Source: Gammaproteobacteria bacterium (GTDB taxonomy: Bacteria; Pseudomonadota; Gammaproteobacteria; HK1). From it: DNA of 40,687 nucleotides. Positions 1-8,180 of the stretch are shown here, in pieces (within the stretch, counting starts at the first letter, position 1; every line of letters starts with the position of its first letter). Below the pieces are notes generated by a model. That model was not told the origin of the DNA, made no database searches, and was given only the letters and a program-made list of their open reading frames with translations. Made by a program: the position numbers and the translations under genes. The stretch is from positions 1 through 40,687 of the forward strand of contig JAJECB010000077.1 of NCBI GenBank assembly GCA_022822245.1, read 5' to 3'.

Positions 1-71
1 GACGATCCCGACCCCGCGCCCGCCCCCGCCCCCAAACGCCAGCCACCGCCGCGCATCGGAGAGACCCCTCA

Positions 72-461
72 ATGGACAAGCAATCCCTCGAAGACCTCGC
101 CATCCGGTTCACCGACGCGTTCAACCGCGACGACCTCGACGGCGTGATGAGCTTCTTCGCCGAAGACGCGGTCTACGACGAGTTCCACGGCGCCCGCCAC
201 GAGGGCCGGGACGCGATCCGGGCCGCCTTCGAGCCCCAGTTCCGGGGCGCCTACGGAGCCGTCCGGTTCGAGCAGGAGGATCTCTTCGCGGACGCCGAAG
301 CGGGCAAGGTCCTCATAAGCTGGACCTGCACGATGACCACCCGCAAGGGGCCGGGCGGGTGGCGCGGCCTCGACATCCTGCACTTCACGGACGGCCGGCT
401 CGTCGAGAAGCAGACCTACGCCAAGGCCAAGGTCCCCCTCCTGAAACCCGTCGACCCCTGA
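72..461 (+). CDS. NTF2-like (SnoaL-type) nuclear transport factor 2 family protein
   Basis: A 129-residue protein of the size of a single NTF2-like cone fold. It starts with a helix (residues 5-20, ALDLAIRFTDAF-like spacing) and then carries the typical NTF2-like phrases DLDGVMSFFAEDAVYDEF, GRDAIRAAF and, near the C-terminus, DILHFTDGRLVEK. Proteins of this family bind or isomerise small hydrophobic ligands, and many have no assigned substrate; no catalytic Asp/His pair can be assigned here. The ATG is preceded by GGAGAGA at 58-64. The 3-prime end overlaps the tail of the oppositely oriented NUDIX gene by about 77 bases. The family call is firm and the function is unknown. Confidence 0.85.
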   Translation: MDKQSLEDLAIRFTDAFNRDDLDGVMSFFAEDAVYDEFHGARHEGRDAIRAAFEPQFRGAYGAVRFEQEDLFADAEAGKVLISWTCTMTTRKGPGGWRGLDILHFTDGRLVEKQTYAKAKVPLLKPVDP

Positions 462-1074
462 TCCGAAGCACGAGCGCCCTCCGGAACCGTGGCCTTCCCG
501 TGTCCGGTTGCGGTGCTTTGACGAATGGACAAGCGTCTTTGACAAAGTTCGGTGATTCGTCGATGCGCACCGTCAACGATTCGCGATTCGTCAGCGCGGC
601 CACTCCCTCCGCCGACACCCACGTGAGCGCGTTCGACTCGGCGCTCACCCGGAACCGGTCGTCCTCGGCCCGGACGAGGAAACGAACGTCGTAGTGGTGG
701 TGGGCAAGCTCGCGACCACGGGCCGGAATCGGGTGCACGTCGAGGTCGAAGATGGACTCGTCGAGGGCCCGCACGCCGAGCCCGGATTCCTCGCGCGCCT
801 CGCGCAGGGCTACCGCAAGGGTGTCGGAGTCGCCGTCGCTGTGACCCCCGGGCTGCAGCCATAGCCCGAGCTTGCGATGGTGCGCAAGGAGCACCCGATC
901 GCCGGTCGTATCCACGATCCACGCCGACCCCGTGATATGGCCCGTTCGGCAGGACCGGTGGAAGCAGTCGGAGTGTGCGTCGATGAACGCATCGAAGCGC
1001 GCGACGGTATCCGATTCTTCCGGCCATCGCGTGCGGTATGCGGCAAGAAGCGTCTTGAGCCCGTGCCGGTGCAT
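385..1074 (-). CDS. NUDIX hydrolase
   Basis: A 229-residue NUDIX-fold pyrophosphohydrolase. The NUDIX helix is at about residues 75-100: PGGHSDGD followed by REAREESGLG. The REAxEExG half is intact, but the first-half glutamate of the canonical motif is replaced by Asp/Ser, a variant I associate with the PGGH-type subfamily. The substrate is not predictable. The ATG lies 11 bases after the stop of the thiamine-diphosphate enzyme gene, so the two are probably co-transcribed; an in-frame TTG sits directly before the ATG. The last 45 or so residues after the NUDIX domain are Arg/Pro-rich, run under the opposite gene and look unstructured, so they may be a read-on tail made possible by the lack of stops in GC-rich DNA. 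Confidence 0.88.
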   Translation of the reverse strand: MHRHGLKTLLAAYRTRWPEESDTVARFDAFIDAHSDCFHRSCRTGHITGSAWIVDTTGDRVLLAHHRKLGLWLQPGGHSDGDSDTLAVALREAREESGLGVRALDESIFDLDVHPIPARGRELAHHHYDVRFLVRAEDDRFRVSAESNALTWVSAEGVAALTNRESLTVRIDESPNFVKDACPFVKAPQPDTGRPRFRRALVLRIRGRRVSGGGPWPWRRSASRRAGRP

Positions 1075-1085
1075 CAATGGCAAGG

Positions 1086-2786
1086 TCAGGAGTCGTAGCC
1101 GTTGGAGATGGTGACGTCGAGGAGGCGTGGCTTGCCGATTGCGATCGATTCGCGCACCGCGTCGCCGAGGTCGGCTGCCCGCTCGACCCGTCGGGCGGAG
1201 ACGCCCATCGATTCCGCGAGCCCCACGAAGTCGATGCGCGGGGACTGGAAGTCCATCCCGATGAAGTTGTCGTCGCCGTGGAAGGCGAGGAGCCGCTCCT
1301 TGAGGATGCGGTAGCTCCGGTTGTTCGCGATGACGTAGGTGATCGGGAGGTCGAGGTGGGCGGCGGTCCAGAGGGCCTGCACGTTGTACATCGCGCTGCC
1401 GTCGCCGATGAGGGCGACGCAGGGACGGTCGGGGACCCCCATGTGGATGCCGATGGCCCCCGCGACCGCGAACCCGATCCCGCCGCTCGCGAGCCCGAAG
1501 TAGCTCTGCGGGTCCCGGAACGGGTACTGCCCGAGGAACGTGTTCGAGGACGTGATCCCTTCGTCCACGAACACCGCATCCGGGGGAAGCGCGTCGACGA
1601 GATGGCGCACCGCCGCCGCAGGGGCGATCGGATCCTTCGCCTCCGCCTCGTCCGCCGCCGCGCGCAGGCGGGCGCGCTTCGCTGCCCAGTTGCGGTTCGC
1701 CAACGCGGCGATCCGGGCCGCCGCCGCGCTCCGTCCGGCCTCGTCCCGACCGCTCTCGAGAAGCGGGAGGAGGGCACGCAGGGTTTCCTTCACGTCCGCC
1801 CGAACCGCGGTCTCGGCCGGGTAGTTCTTGCCCAGCTCCCAGTCGCGGAGCCCGATCTGCACCACCGGGAGCCCGTCCGGAAGCGGCTCCACATCGCTCC
1901 ACACCGACATCCGGAGGACGTCCGAGCCGAGGAAGACGGCGAGGTCGTAGGGCGCGAGCGCCTCGCGCACCTGCTTCTGCACCCGGGTCAGGGCGCCGAG
2001 GAAGGCGGGGTGCTCGGAGGGGAAGTGGGCGCCATAGGGAACGGTCTGCTGGTAGACGGGGGCGCCCAGCACCTCGGCGAGGCGGGCCGCTTCGGCGAGG
2101 GCGTCGCTCGTCGCCACCTCGTGCCCGCTCACGATGACCGGGCGTTCGGCCCGAAGCAGCCGGCCGGCGAGCCGGCCAAGGGCCTCGTCGCCGGGGCGGC
2201 CGGCCGCGTCCACGCGGGTCGGAGAGCCGAGGTCGAGGGCCGCCGCCCGGTTGAGGATGTCGCCGGGGAGGGAGATGAACACCGGCCCCGTCGGCGGGGT
2301 GAGCGCGACCTTGGCCGCCCGCCGGACGATTCGCGGGAGGTCCTCGATCCGGTGCACCTCGACTGCCCACTTGACGAGGGGCTCCGCGATGGGGACGAGG
2401 GGGTCGTAGAGGAGGGGCTCGGTGAGGCCGTGCCCGATCTCCTGCTGCCCCGCCGTCACCAGCACCGGCGAGCCCCAGAACTTCGCGTTGTAGAGCGAGC
2501 CCATCGCGTTCCCGAGCCCGGGCGCGACGTGCACGTTGCAGGCCGCGAGCCGGCCGCTCGCCCGGGCGTAACCGTCCGCCATCGCGACCACGATCCCCTC
2601 CTGGAGGCCGAGCACGTAGCCCATGTCCGGCTCGCCGCTCAAGGCGTGCATGATGGGAAGCTCGGTGGTGCCCGGGTTGCCGAACAGGCGGTCGACCCCC
2701 TCGTCGCGGAGAAGTGACAGGAAGGCGGACCGCCCCGTGATGAGGTTCCCGCCGACGGCGGAATTGCTGGTCGTTTCGGGCGTCAT
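1086..2786 (-). CDS. mdlC: Benzoylformate decarboxylase-like thiamine diphosphate enzyme
   Basis: A 566-residue protein with the three-domain layout of the acetolactate synthase/benzoylformate decarboxylase superfamily. The PYR domain has the cofactor-activating glutamate in GLQEGIVVAMADGYA (Glu63), then NVHVAPGLGNAMG (His86) and TAGQQ, all close to benzoylformate decarboxylase. The PP domain near residue 440 carries the ThDP-Mg motif GDGSAMYNVQ through IANN. Such enzymes decarboxylate aromatic 2-oxoacids to aldehydes, as in mandelate breakdown, but related carboligases look alike, so the substrate is inferred only. It is the first gene of a unit running into the NUDIX gene. The 184 bases upstream, back to recQ, should hold its promoter; I see no strong match there. 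Confidence 0.82.
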   Translation of the reverse strand: MTPETTSNSAVGGNLITGRSAFLSLLRDEGVDRLFGNPGTTELPIMHALSGEPDMGYVLGLQEGIVVAMADGYARASGRLAACNVHVAPGLGNAMGSLYNAKFWGSPVLVTAGQQEIGHGLTEPLLYDPLVPIAEPLVKWAVEVHRIEDLPRIVRRAAKVALTPPTGPVFISLPGDILNRAAALDLGSPTRVDAAGRPGDEALGRLAGRLLRAERPVIVSGHEVATSDALAEAARLAEVLGAPVYQQTVPYGAHFPSEHPAFLGALTRVQKQVREALAPYDLAVFLGSDVLRMSVWSDVEPLPDGLPVVQIGLRDWELGKNYPAETAVRADVKETLRALLPLLESGRDEAGRSAAAARIAALANRNWAAKRARLRAAADEAEAKDPIAPAAAVRHLVDALPPDAVFVDEGITSSNTFLGQYPFRDPQSYFGLASGGIGFAVAGAIGIHMGVPDRPCVALIGDGSAMYNVQALWTAAHLDLPITYVIANNRSYRILKERLLAFHGDDNFIGMDFQSPRIDFVGLAESMGVSARRVERAADLGDAVRESIAIGKPRLLDVTISNGYDS

Positions 2787-2970
2787 TCGGTTCCTCCGGG
2801 AATGGTGCGCCGCCCCGGTTCGCGGCCGGGTGGCCCGGGCCGGAAATCCTGCCGGCCCGGATGGGCACGAAACGAAGAATTGTAATCGCCCCGCTCATCC
2901 AGCGGCTTCGCAGGGACCGCGTGGCCGGGAGCTGCTTGCCATTGCCACGATGTCCGATTCTCTCCCTTGG

Positions 2971-4887
2971 CTACGGCCCCGACGCCGTGTCCTCCACCGC
3001 GGTTGCGATGGCGGCGAGGAACGGCTCCGCGAACTGCTTGAGCTTCGCCGCGCCGACCCCGTGGACCTCGGCGAACTCCGCCTCGGTGCGAGGCCGGCGC
3101 CGCGCCATGTCGACGAGGGTCCGGTCGGGGAACACGACATAGGCGGGAACGCCGCGTTCCCGGGCGAGCTCGAGGCGCAGTGCCTTCAGCACGTTCAGGA
3201 GCGCCTCCTCGTCGCCGTCGAGCGGCCGCTCCGGCTCCGCCGCCGTGCCGTGCCGCGCCCGGGTCGCGCGCGCCGCCGAAGACGTGATGACCCGGTCCTC
3301 ACGAAACAGGAACCCGCCCTCGCCGCGAAGCAGGGCACGGCCCTTGTCGGTAATCCCAAGCCCGCCGTAGCCCGCGATGTCGAGCCGCAGGAACCCCGTC
3401 GCCACCATCTGGCGGATCATCGAGCGCCACTCGTTCCTGCCCCGATCCGCCCCGGCCCCGAACGCCGGCAGCCGGCGATGGCCGAAGCGCGCGATCTTCT
3501 CGGTCTCCGACCCGCGCAGGATATCGACGAGGTGCGCCGCCCCGAAGCGCTCGCCCGAGCGCTCGGCCGCGGAGAGGACCTTCAGCGCGTCTTCCGTCGC
3601 GTCGACCCGCCCGGAGGGGTCCGCGCAGACGTCGCAGTTGCCGCACGGCTCGATCCGCTCCCCGAAGTACTCGAGCAGGGTCACCCGCCGGCACGCCGAC
3701 GCCTCGCAGTAGCCGAGCAGCGCGTCGAGCCGGCGGTGCTCGCGGCGCCTGCGGTCCTCGCCCGCGTCCTCGCTCTCGATGAACTGGCGTCGCATCCGGA
3801 TGTCCGCGAGCCCGTAGAGCATGTGCGCCTCGGCGCGCGCCCCGTCCCGCCCGGCCCGGCCCAACTCCTGGTAGTACGCTTCGACGCTGCCCGGCAGATC
3901 GGTGTGGAACACGTAGCGCACGTCGGCCTTGTCGATCCCCATGCCGAAGGCGATGGTGGCGACGATGACGACCCCCGGCTCGGTCATGAAGACGTTCTGG
4001 TGCTCGTCGCGCGTCTCCATTTCCATGCCGGCGTGATAGGGAAGCGCATGCACGCCGGTGGCGGCGAGCAACGCCGCGGTCTCCTCGGTCTTCTTCCGCG
4101 AAAGGCAGTAGACGATGCCGCTCTCGCCCGGGTGGCGCGCGACGAAGCTCAGCAACTGTCGTTTCCAGTCGTGCTTCATCTCCACCGCGAGCGCAATGTT
4201 CGGACGGTCGAAGCCGAGCACGAACGGCTCGACCGCGCCCGCGAAGAGCTTGTCGGCGATGTCCTCTCGCGTCACCTCGTCGGCGGTCGCGGTCAGCGCG
4301 GCGATGGGAACCGCCGGGAAGAGCTCGCGAAGCCGGCAGAGATCGGCGTACTCGGGCCGGAACGATGGACCCCATTGCGAGATGCAGTGCGCTTCGTCGA
4401 TGGCGAAGAGAGTGACCGGCAACCGGGCGAGCGCCGCGAGCATGCGTTCGGTCATCAGCCGCTCCGGCGCCATGTAGAGGAGCCGGGTCTCGCCCGATGC
4501 GGCCCGCCTCCACGCGGCCACGTTCTTAGCCCGTCCGCTTGCGGAGTTGATGCTGTCGGCCGCGACCCCGGCGAGCTTGAGCTCCGTCACCTGGTCCTGC
4601 ATCAGCGCCACGAGCGGCGACACGACGACCGTGAGCCCCTCCCTCACCAGGGCCGGCACCTGGAAGCACAGCGACTTGCCCGAACCCGTCGGCATCACCG
4701 CCAGCACGTTGCGGCCCGCGAGAAGCGCCTCGATCACCGCCTCCTGGCCCGGCCGGTACGCTTCGAACCCGAACACGGTGCCAAGCACGCGCCGCGCCGC
4801 ATCCATCGGCGGCATTCCCGCCCCGGCCCCGCTCCACGACGCACCCCGTGGCGTCATTCCCTCGCCGCGTTCCATCGATACCACCAT
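2971..4887 (-). CDS. recQ: ATP-dependent DNA helicase RecQ
   Basis: A 638-residue 3-prime to 5-prime DNA helicase for recombination and replication-fork repair. Motif 0 is YRPGQ (about residue 44), Walker A is MPTGSGKS (65-72), the DEAH box is at 164-167, followed by the RecQ aromatic loop CISQWGPSFRPEY. Motif V/VI includes AFGMGIDKADVRYVFH and QELGRAGRDG. A zinc-binding cysteine cluster (YCEAS-ACRR, then PCGNCDVC) is followed by a winged-helix region. The HRDC domain is at the C-terminus (EALLNVLKALRLELA, then EVHGVGAAKLKQF). All domains of full-length RecQ are present. The true start may be a later Met (residue 28), since the first 27 residues are Gly/Ser-rich and not family-like. The gene is divergent from the RHH gene with only 25 bases between them. 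Confidence 0.96.
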   Translation of the reverse strand: MVVSMERGEGMTPRGASWSGAGAGMPPMDAARRVLGTVFGFEAYRPGQEAVIEALLAGRNVLAVMPTGSGKSLCFQVPALVREGLTVVVSPLVALMQDQVTELKLAGVAADSINSASGRAKNVAAWRRAASGETRLLYMAPERLMTERMLAALARLPVTLFAIDEAHCISQWGPSFRPEYADLCRLRELFPAVPIAALTATADEVTREDIADKLFAGAVEPFVLGFDRPNIALAVEMKHDWKRQLLSFVARHPGESGIVYCLSRKKTEETAALLAATGVHALPYHAGMEMETRDEHQNVFMTEPGVVIVATIAFGMGIDKADVRYVFHTDLPGSVEAYYQELGRAGRDGARAEAHMLYGLADIRMRRQFIESEDAGEDRRRREHRRLDALLGYCEASACRRVTLLEYFGERIEPCGNCDVCADPSGRVDATEDALKVLSAAERSGERFGAAHLVDILRGSETEKIARFGHRRLPAFGAGADRGRNEWRSMIRQMVATGFLRLDIAGYGGLGITDKGRALLRGEGGFLFREDRVITSSAARATRARHGTAAEPERPLDGDEEALLNVLKALRLELARERGVPAYVVFPDRTLVDMARRRPRTEAEFAEVHGVGAAKLKQFAEPFLAAIATAVEDTASGP

Positions 4888-4912
4888 GTAAGCCTGTACG
4901 TGCTAACGTTCC

Positions 4913-5224
4913 GTGATGATTCGCGTCCGGATTCAGCTCCGTCCCGACCAGCGCGAGCGTCTCGAGGCACTCGCGGCGCGTCGGTCGAAAACTCTCTCGC
5001 AACTCGTTTGCGAGGGGGTGGATTGTCTTCTCGCCGCCGAGCGGAGCGAAACGGCCTGGGACCGTTTTCTCGCCGCTGTCGGTTCCTGTCGGGCGCCGGA
5101 TGACGCGACCGACGTCTCCACGCACCACGACGCGTATCTGTCCGACGCCATTCGGGTCAAGTTGCACCCGGTGCCTCAGCCGGAGGCCATCGCCGGGCGG
5201 CGTGAAGCACCCGCAGAATCGTGA
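4913..5224 (+). CDS. Orphan ribbon-helix-helix (VapB/CopG-like) antitoxin, 3-prime end rearranged
   Basis: A 103-residue protein. Residues 1-40 fit a ribbon-helix-helix DNA-binding domain: the strand RVRIQLRPDQ, then RLEALAARRSKTLSQLVCEGVDCLL. The next part, ending in HHDAYLSDA at about residue 80, resembles the toxin-binding tail of VapB-like antitoxins, which usually stop just after such a DxYLxxA phrase and are followed at once by a PIN toxin. Here there is no PIN gene; the frame continues for some 22 atypical residues across the end of the convergent ParE gene, overlapping it by 68 bases. I infer loss of a vapC partner at a junction with the relB/parE cassette. Two consecutive ATGs are present, and the second may be the real start. 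Confidence 0.6.
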   Translation: MMIRVRIQLRPDQRERLEALAARRSKTLSQLVCEGVDCLLAAERSETAWDRFLAAVGSCRAPDDATDVSTHHDAYLSDAIRVKLHPVPQPEAIAGRREAPAES

Positions 5225-5456
5225 CCGTACCTCCATCCTCCGCATAGACCACGATGTAGCTCCGGCGCACGACCATTTCACGCGTGCCATCTACCCGACC
5301 TGCGCGATAGAGCTGCGGGTGTTCGGGAAGACGCGAGACTTTCGCCTCGACTTCGTCCTTCAGGGCTTGGGCGGCATCTGGATTGTGGTCCGAGATGTAG
5401 TCGACGATTGCCAGGAGGTCGGCGACCGCCACTGCCTTCCACTCAGCGCCGGGCAC
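5157..5456 (-). CDS. RelE/ParE-family toxin
   Basis: A 99-residue toxin of the ParE/RelE superfamily. Family-like features in order: EWKAVAVADLLAIVDYISDHNPDAA (helix 1), LPEHPQLYRAGRVDGTREMVVRRSYIVVY (the central sheet with the R-x-G-R-V-x-G-T-R-E signature) and VTILRVLHAARRWP at the usual C-terminal end. The eight residues after RWP are extra and coincide with the convergent RHH gene. It is the second gene of its operon and overlaps the antitoxin stop by 14 bases, the usual translationally coupled layout. Whether it targets ribosome-bound mRNA (RelE) or gyrase (ParE) cannot be told from sequence alone. Confidence 0.9.
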   Translation of the reverse strand: MPGAEWKAVAVADLLAIVDYISDHNPDAAQALKDEVEAKVSRLPEHPQLYRAGRVDGTREMVVRRSYIVVYAEDGGTVTILRVLHAARRWPPAEAPGAT

Positions 5457-5745
5457 GGCGCTTCGCGTCGATCAGCGCCTGGGCCTCATCCATCACTCGA
5501 TCGTGGCGTGCGGGGGGATGCGGATCGTCCAGAGCTTCCCGGACCTTGGCTCGGAACCAGGTGTCGTAGGCGTCCGGGTCCATGGTCAGGCCCGCGGGCA
5601 AGCCGCCTTCGGCGGCGATGCGGGTCAGCAGGATGCGCACCGCATCCGAGATCGTGAGGCCAACGCCCGCGAGAGCCTCGGCCGCCTGGGACTTGAGCCC
5701 GTCGTCCACACGGACGTGAAGCATCGAGGTGTGAGCTGCCATCAT
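5443..5745 (-). CDS. RelB/DinJ-family antitoxin
   Basis: A 100-residue antitoxin. Residues 7-50 give the RelB/DinJ ribbon-helix-helix: SMLHVRVDDGLKSQAAEAL, GLTISDAVRILLTRIA and EGGLP. The remaining half is the toxin-wrapping helix (DAYDTWFRAKVREALDDP, then MDEAQALIDAKRR). It starts at the tandem ATG ATG at 5745, with an excellent AGGAGG just upstream (about 5751-5757). A reading extended to 5898 has no family similarity and crosses the promoter, so I reject it. It is predicted to repress its own operon through the palindrome at 5767-5788. Confidence 0.92.
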   Translation of the reverse strand: MMAAHTSMLHVRVDDGLKSQAAEALAGVGLTISDAVRILLTRIAAEGGLPAGLTMDPDAYDTWFRAKVREALDDPHPPARHDRVMDEAQALIDAKRRARR

Positions 5746-5765
5746 TCGCTCCTCCTGCGGGGGCA

Positions 5766-5794
5766 GTTGTATCTCAATTGAGATGCAACCACAA
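5766..5794 (-). promoter_or_regulatory. Promoter and operator of the RelB/ParE-type operon
   Basis: Read on the minus strand there is a -35-like TTGTGG (5789-5794), a spacer of exactly 17 bases and a -10-like TACAAC (5766-5771). The spacer and part of the -10 are filled by a 22-base palindrome at 5767-5788 with arms TTGTATCTCAA and TTGAGATGCAA, which has a single mismatched pair. An operator lying in the spacer of the promoter is what conditional cooperativity of a RelB-type repressor would need. The +1 would fall near 5759, giving a short leader containing the AGGAGG. The site also lies 44 bases upstream of the divergent phosphatase gene and might affect it. Confidence 0.75.
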
Positions 5795-5831
5795 TGGAGC
5801 GTCGCCAACAATCTTCCTGGAGCCGGGCCGC

Positions 5832-7181
5832 ATGTTGAATCGCCGTTCGATCGAGGCGGTCTTGGCCGCTGCGGCGGGTCCGCACGAGATCCGGCCACTC
5901 TACGGTTCGTACTGCTTCTCGCGCATCCCGTGGACGATCGAGGCCGCGCTCACCGGCGAGCCGAACCCCCGCACCCTCCCCCCCGACACGCTCGGCGCCC
6001 TCGCCGGCCGGCCGGCCACCGTCGTCCTCCTCTTCGTCGACGCCTTCGGCTGGCGCTTCTTCGAGGAGTTCGCGGAGAGCACCCCCGCCCTCGCCCGCTT
6101 CCTTCGCGATGGCACCGTCTCCAAGCTCACTTCCGTCTTTCCGTCCACCACCTCCGCGCACGTCGCGTGCCTGCACTCCGGCCTGACCCCGGCGGAGAGC
6201 GGGATCTACGAGTGGTACCAGTACGAGCCCGCCGTCGGGGAGATGATCGCGCCCCTCCTCAGCTCACGGGCGGGGGACAAGGGGCGGAACGGGCTCGAGC
6301 TTCCGCCCGGCACCCTGTTCGACGGAGAGACCCTGCACGAGCGCCTTGCCGCCCGGGGGGTACGGTCGATCTCGGTGACCCCGGCCGAGTTCACGCCCTC
6401 GCCGTTCAACGACGCGTTCACCCGGGGAACCGTCGAGGTGCCCTGGAAGGGTCTCGCCCGCGGGCTGAATGCGCTCGCCCGCGCCGTCGCGTCCCCCGCT
6501 GGCCCGGAACCGCGGTTGATTCACTACTACTACGGTGGCGTCGATCGGATCGCGCACCGGTCGGGGCCCGGTTCGCCGGAGCTGCGGGAGACCGTCCGGC
6601 GATTCTTCGCCGAGCTCGAGCGGCGGTTCTTCAGGGCGCTCGTGGGGGAGACGGGAGGAGAGTCAGGGGGCGGCCGGTCAGCGCCGGGAGCGACGGGCCC
6701 GGGATCACCGCTCGGAAGGAGGCCGGCCGGCCGGACCTGCGTCGTCCTCACTGCCGACCACGGGATGATGGGGCACGATCCGGCGCGCGCCGTCTACCTG
6801 AACCGGGTGCTGCCCGAGGTGGCGCGGTGGATGGAACGCGGCCCCGGCGGGCGACCCAAGGTCCCGGCCGGTTCCCCCCGCGACTTCTTCCTTCACCTTC
6901 GCGAAGACTCCTTCGCCAAGGCGCTCGGCGCAATCCGCGACGCCCTCGCCGACGTGGCCGAGGTCCGTCCGGTGCGCGACCTCGTCGCCGCCGGCTACTT
7001 CGGCGATGCCCCGCCTTCGCGCCGCTTCCTCGATCGGGTGGGCAACGCGGTTATCCTTCCCCACCCCGGGCGCGCCGTCTGGTGGTACGAGGAGGGCCGG
7101 TTCGAGAGCCGGCACCCCGGCGACCACGGCGGCCTCACGCCCGAGGAGATGGAGATACCCTTCGGAGTGCTTTCGATTTGA
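5832..7181 (+). CDS. Alkaline phosphatase-superfamily (nucleotide pyrophosphatase/phosphodiesterase-type) hydrolase
   Basis: A 449-residue metal-dependent phospho- or sulfo-hydrolase. Metal and nucleophile elements in order: VVLLFVDAFGW (Asp70), VFPSTTSAHVA (Thr106/107 as likely nucleophile), HYYYGGVDRIAHRSGPGS, VVLTADHGMMGHD (Asp-His pair) and, near the end, HPGDHGGLTPEEMEIP (His). This order matches type I phosphodiesterase/nucleotide pyrophosphatase proteins. A Gly/Ser/Pro-rich insert of about 30 residues (near residues 275-305) interrupts the domain just before the ADHG motif and is unusual. I use the ATG at 5832; an earlier in-frame ATG at 5778 sits inside the relB operator. The stop overlaps the TTG start of the next gene, so the two are probably coupled. 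Confidence 0.82.
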   Translation: MLNRRSIEAVLAAAAGPHEIRPLYGSYCFSRIPWTIEAALTGEPNPRTLPPDTLGALAGRPATVVLLFVDAFGWRFFEEFAESTPALARFLRDGTVSKLTSVFPSTTSAHVACLHSGLTPAESGIYEWYQYEPAVGEMIAPLLSSRAGDKGRNGLELPPGTLFDGETLHERLAARGVRSISVTPAEFTPSPFNDAFTRGTVEVPWKGLARGLNALARAVASPAGPEPRLIHYYYGGVDRIAHRSGPGSPELRETVRRFFAELERRFFRALVGETGGESGGGRSAPGATGPGSPLGRRPAGRTCVVLTADHGMMGHDPARAVYLNRVLPEVARWMERGPGGRPKVPAGSPRDFFLHLREDSFAKALGAIRDALADVAEVRPVRDLVAAGYFGDAPPSRRFLDRVGNAVILPHPGRAVWWYEEGRFESRHPGDHGGLTPEEMEIPFGVLSI

Positions 7182-8179
7182 GTCATCCCCAACGCATCGC
7201 GGTCACCGTTCCCATCGCGCCCGGGGTCGAGGCTACCCTCGAACATGCTCGCTGGGCCGAAGAGGAAGGCTTCGACGACGTCTGGTTCTCCGATTCGGGC
7301 GGCATCGACGCGCTCTCCCTCGCCGCCGCCATCGGGGCGATGACCAGCCGGGTGCGGGTCGGTACCGCCGTCATCCCCGTCTACACGCGCACCCCGGCCG
7401 TGTTCGCGGCGTCGGCCTACGCCCTTCACCACGCCTGCGGCGGGCGGTTCATCCTCGGCCTCGGGTCGTCGAGCCAGACCATGATGGAGCAGTGGCACGG
7501 GGTGGAGTTCGAGAAGCCGCTCACCCGGGTGCGCGAGACGGCGACCCTGGTGCGCGCGCTCCTCGCGGGCGAGCGGAGCGGATTCGACGGCGAGACCCTC
7601 CGCAGCCACGGTTATCGGCAGCCGCCGCTGCCGGAGGGAGCGGTGCCGATCCATCTCGCGGGGCTCCGTGGCCGGATGCTGGAGCTCGCGGGCGCAGTGG
7701 GGGACGGCGCGGTGGTCAACCTGTTCCCGATCCGGGCGCTTCCGAAGATCATGGAGCACATCGAGCGGGGCGCTCGGCGCGTTGGTCGGACGCTCGCGGA
7801 TCGCGAGGTCGTCTGCCGGCACCAGGTCTTCGTGACCGACGACAAGCCGGCTGCCCGCGAGCTCGTCCGCCGGCGGTTCGCCCCCTACTACGCGACCCCC
7901 GTCTACAACCGGTTCCTCGCCTGGGCAGGGTTCGAGGAGGCGGCGGCCACCATCGAGGCGGGCTGGGCCGCGCGCGACCGGGAGCGGACCACGGGTGCCC
8001 TCGACGACACGCTGGTCGACGAGATCGCGATCCTCGGGACCGCCGACGAGTGCCGGGAGCGGGTGCGGGAGCTCGCCGCGGGCGGCATCACCACCCACAT
8101 CATCGCCTGCCCCGCAGACGATCCGGCGGACCGGCGCCGGACCTACGACGCGTTCCGCCCCGCCGAGTTCCGCTTCTAG
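7178..8179 (+). CDS. LLM-class (F420- or FMN-dependent) oxidoreductase
   Basis: A 333-residue luciferase-like monooxygenase fold protein. Typical phrases: TLEHARWAEEEGFDDVWFSDSG, MTSRVRVGTAVIPVYTRTPAVFAASA, CGGRFILGLGSSSQTMMEQWHG, RETATLVRALLAGE, and a C-terminal ILGTADECRERVRELAAGGITTHI. These match F420-dependent methylene-tetrahydromethanopterin-reductase-like proteins, although F420 use cannot be proved here. The only plausible start is TTG at 7178 in the arrangement TTGA, sharing bases with the stop of the phosphatase; GGAG lies at 7164-7167. No ATG or GTG exists nearby in frame. The oxidised substrate is unknown. It ends just before a strong hairpin. Confidence 0.87.
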   Translation: MSHPQRIAVTVPIAPGVEATLEHARWAEEEGFDDVWFSDSGGIDALSLAAAIGAMTSRVRVGTAVIPVYTRTPAVFAASAYALHHACGGRFILGLGSSSQTMMEQWHGVEFEKPLTRVRETATLVRALLAGERSGFDGETLRSHGYRQPPLPEGAVPIHLAGLRGRMLELAGAVGDGAVVNLFPIRALPKIMEHIERGARRVGRTLADREVVCRHQVFVTDDKPAARELVRRRFAPYYATPVYNRFLAWAGFEEAAATIEAGWAARDRERTTGALDDTLVDEIAILGTADECRERVRELAAGGITTHIIACPADDPADRRRTYDAFRPAEFRF

Positions 8180-8180
8180 C

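Noticed and set aside
1..71. Possible C-terminal tail of a gene entering from the left edge (Pro/Ala-rich frame)
   Set aside because: An Ala/Pro-rich reading is expected from this C-rich DNA; it stays open past the NTF2-like start and has no motif.
1077..2717. Plus-strand open frame of about 546 codons opposite the benzoylformate decarboxylase-like gene
   Set aside because: Composition (Arg/Glu/Val/Gly-rich) and lack of motifs mark it as an antisense shadow.
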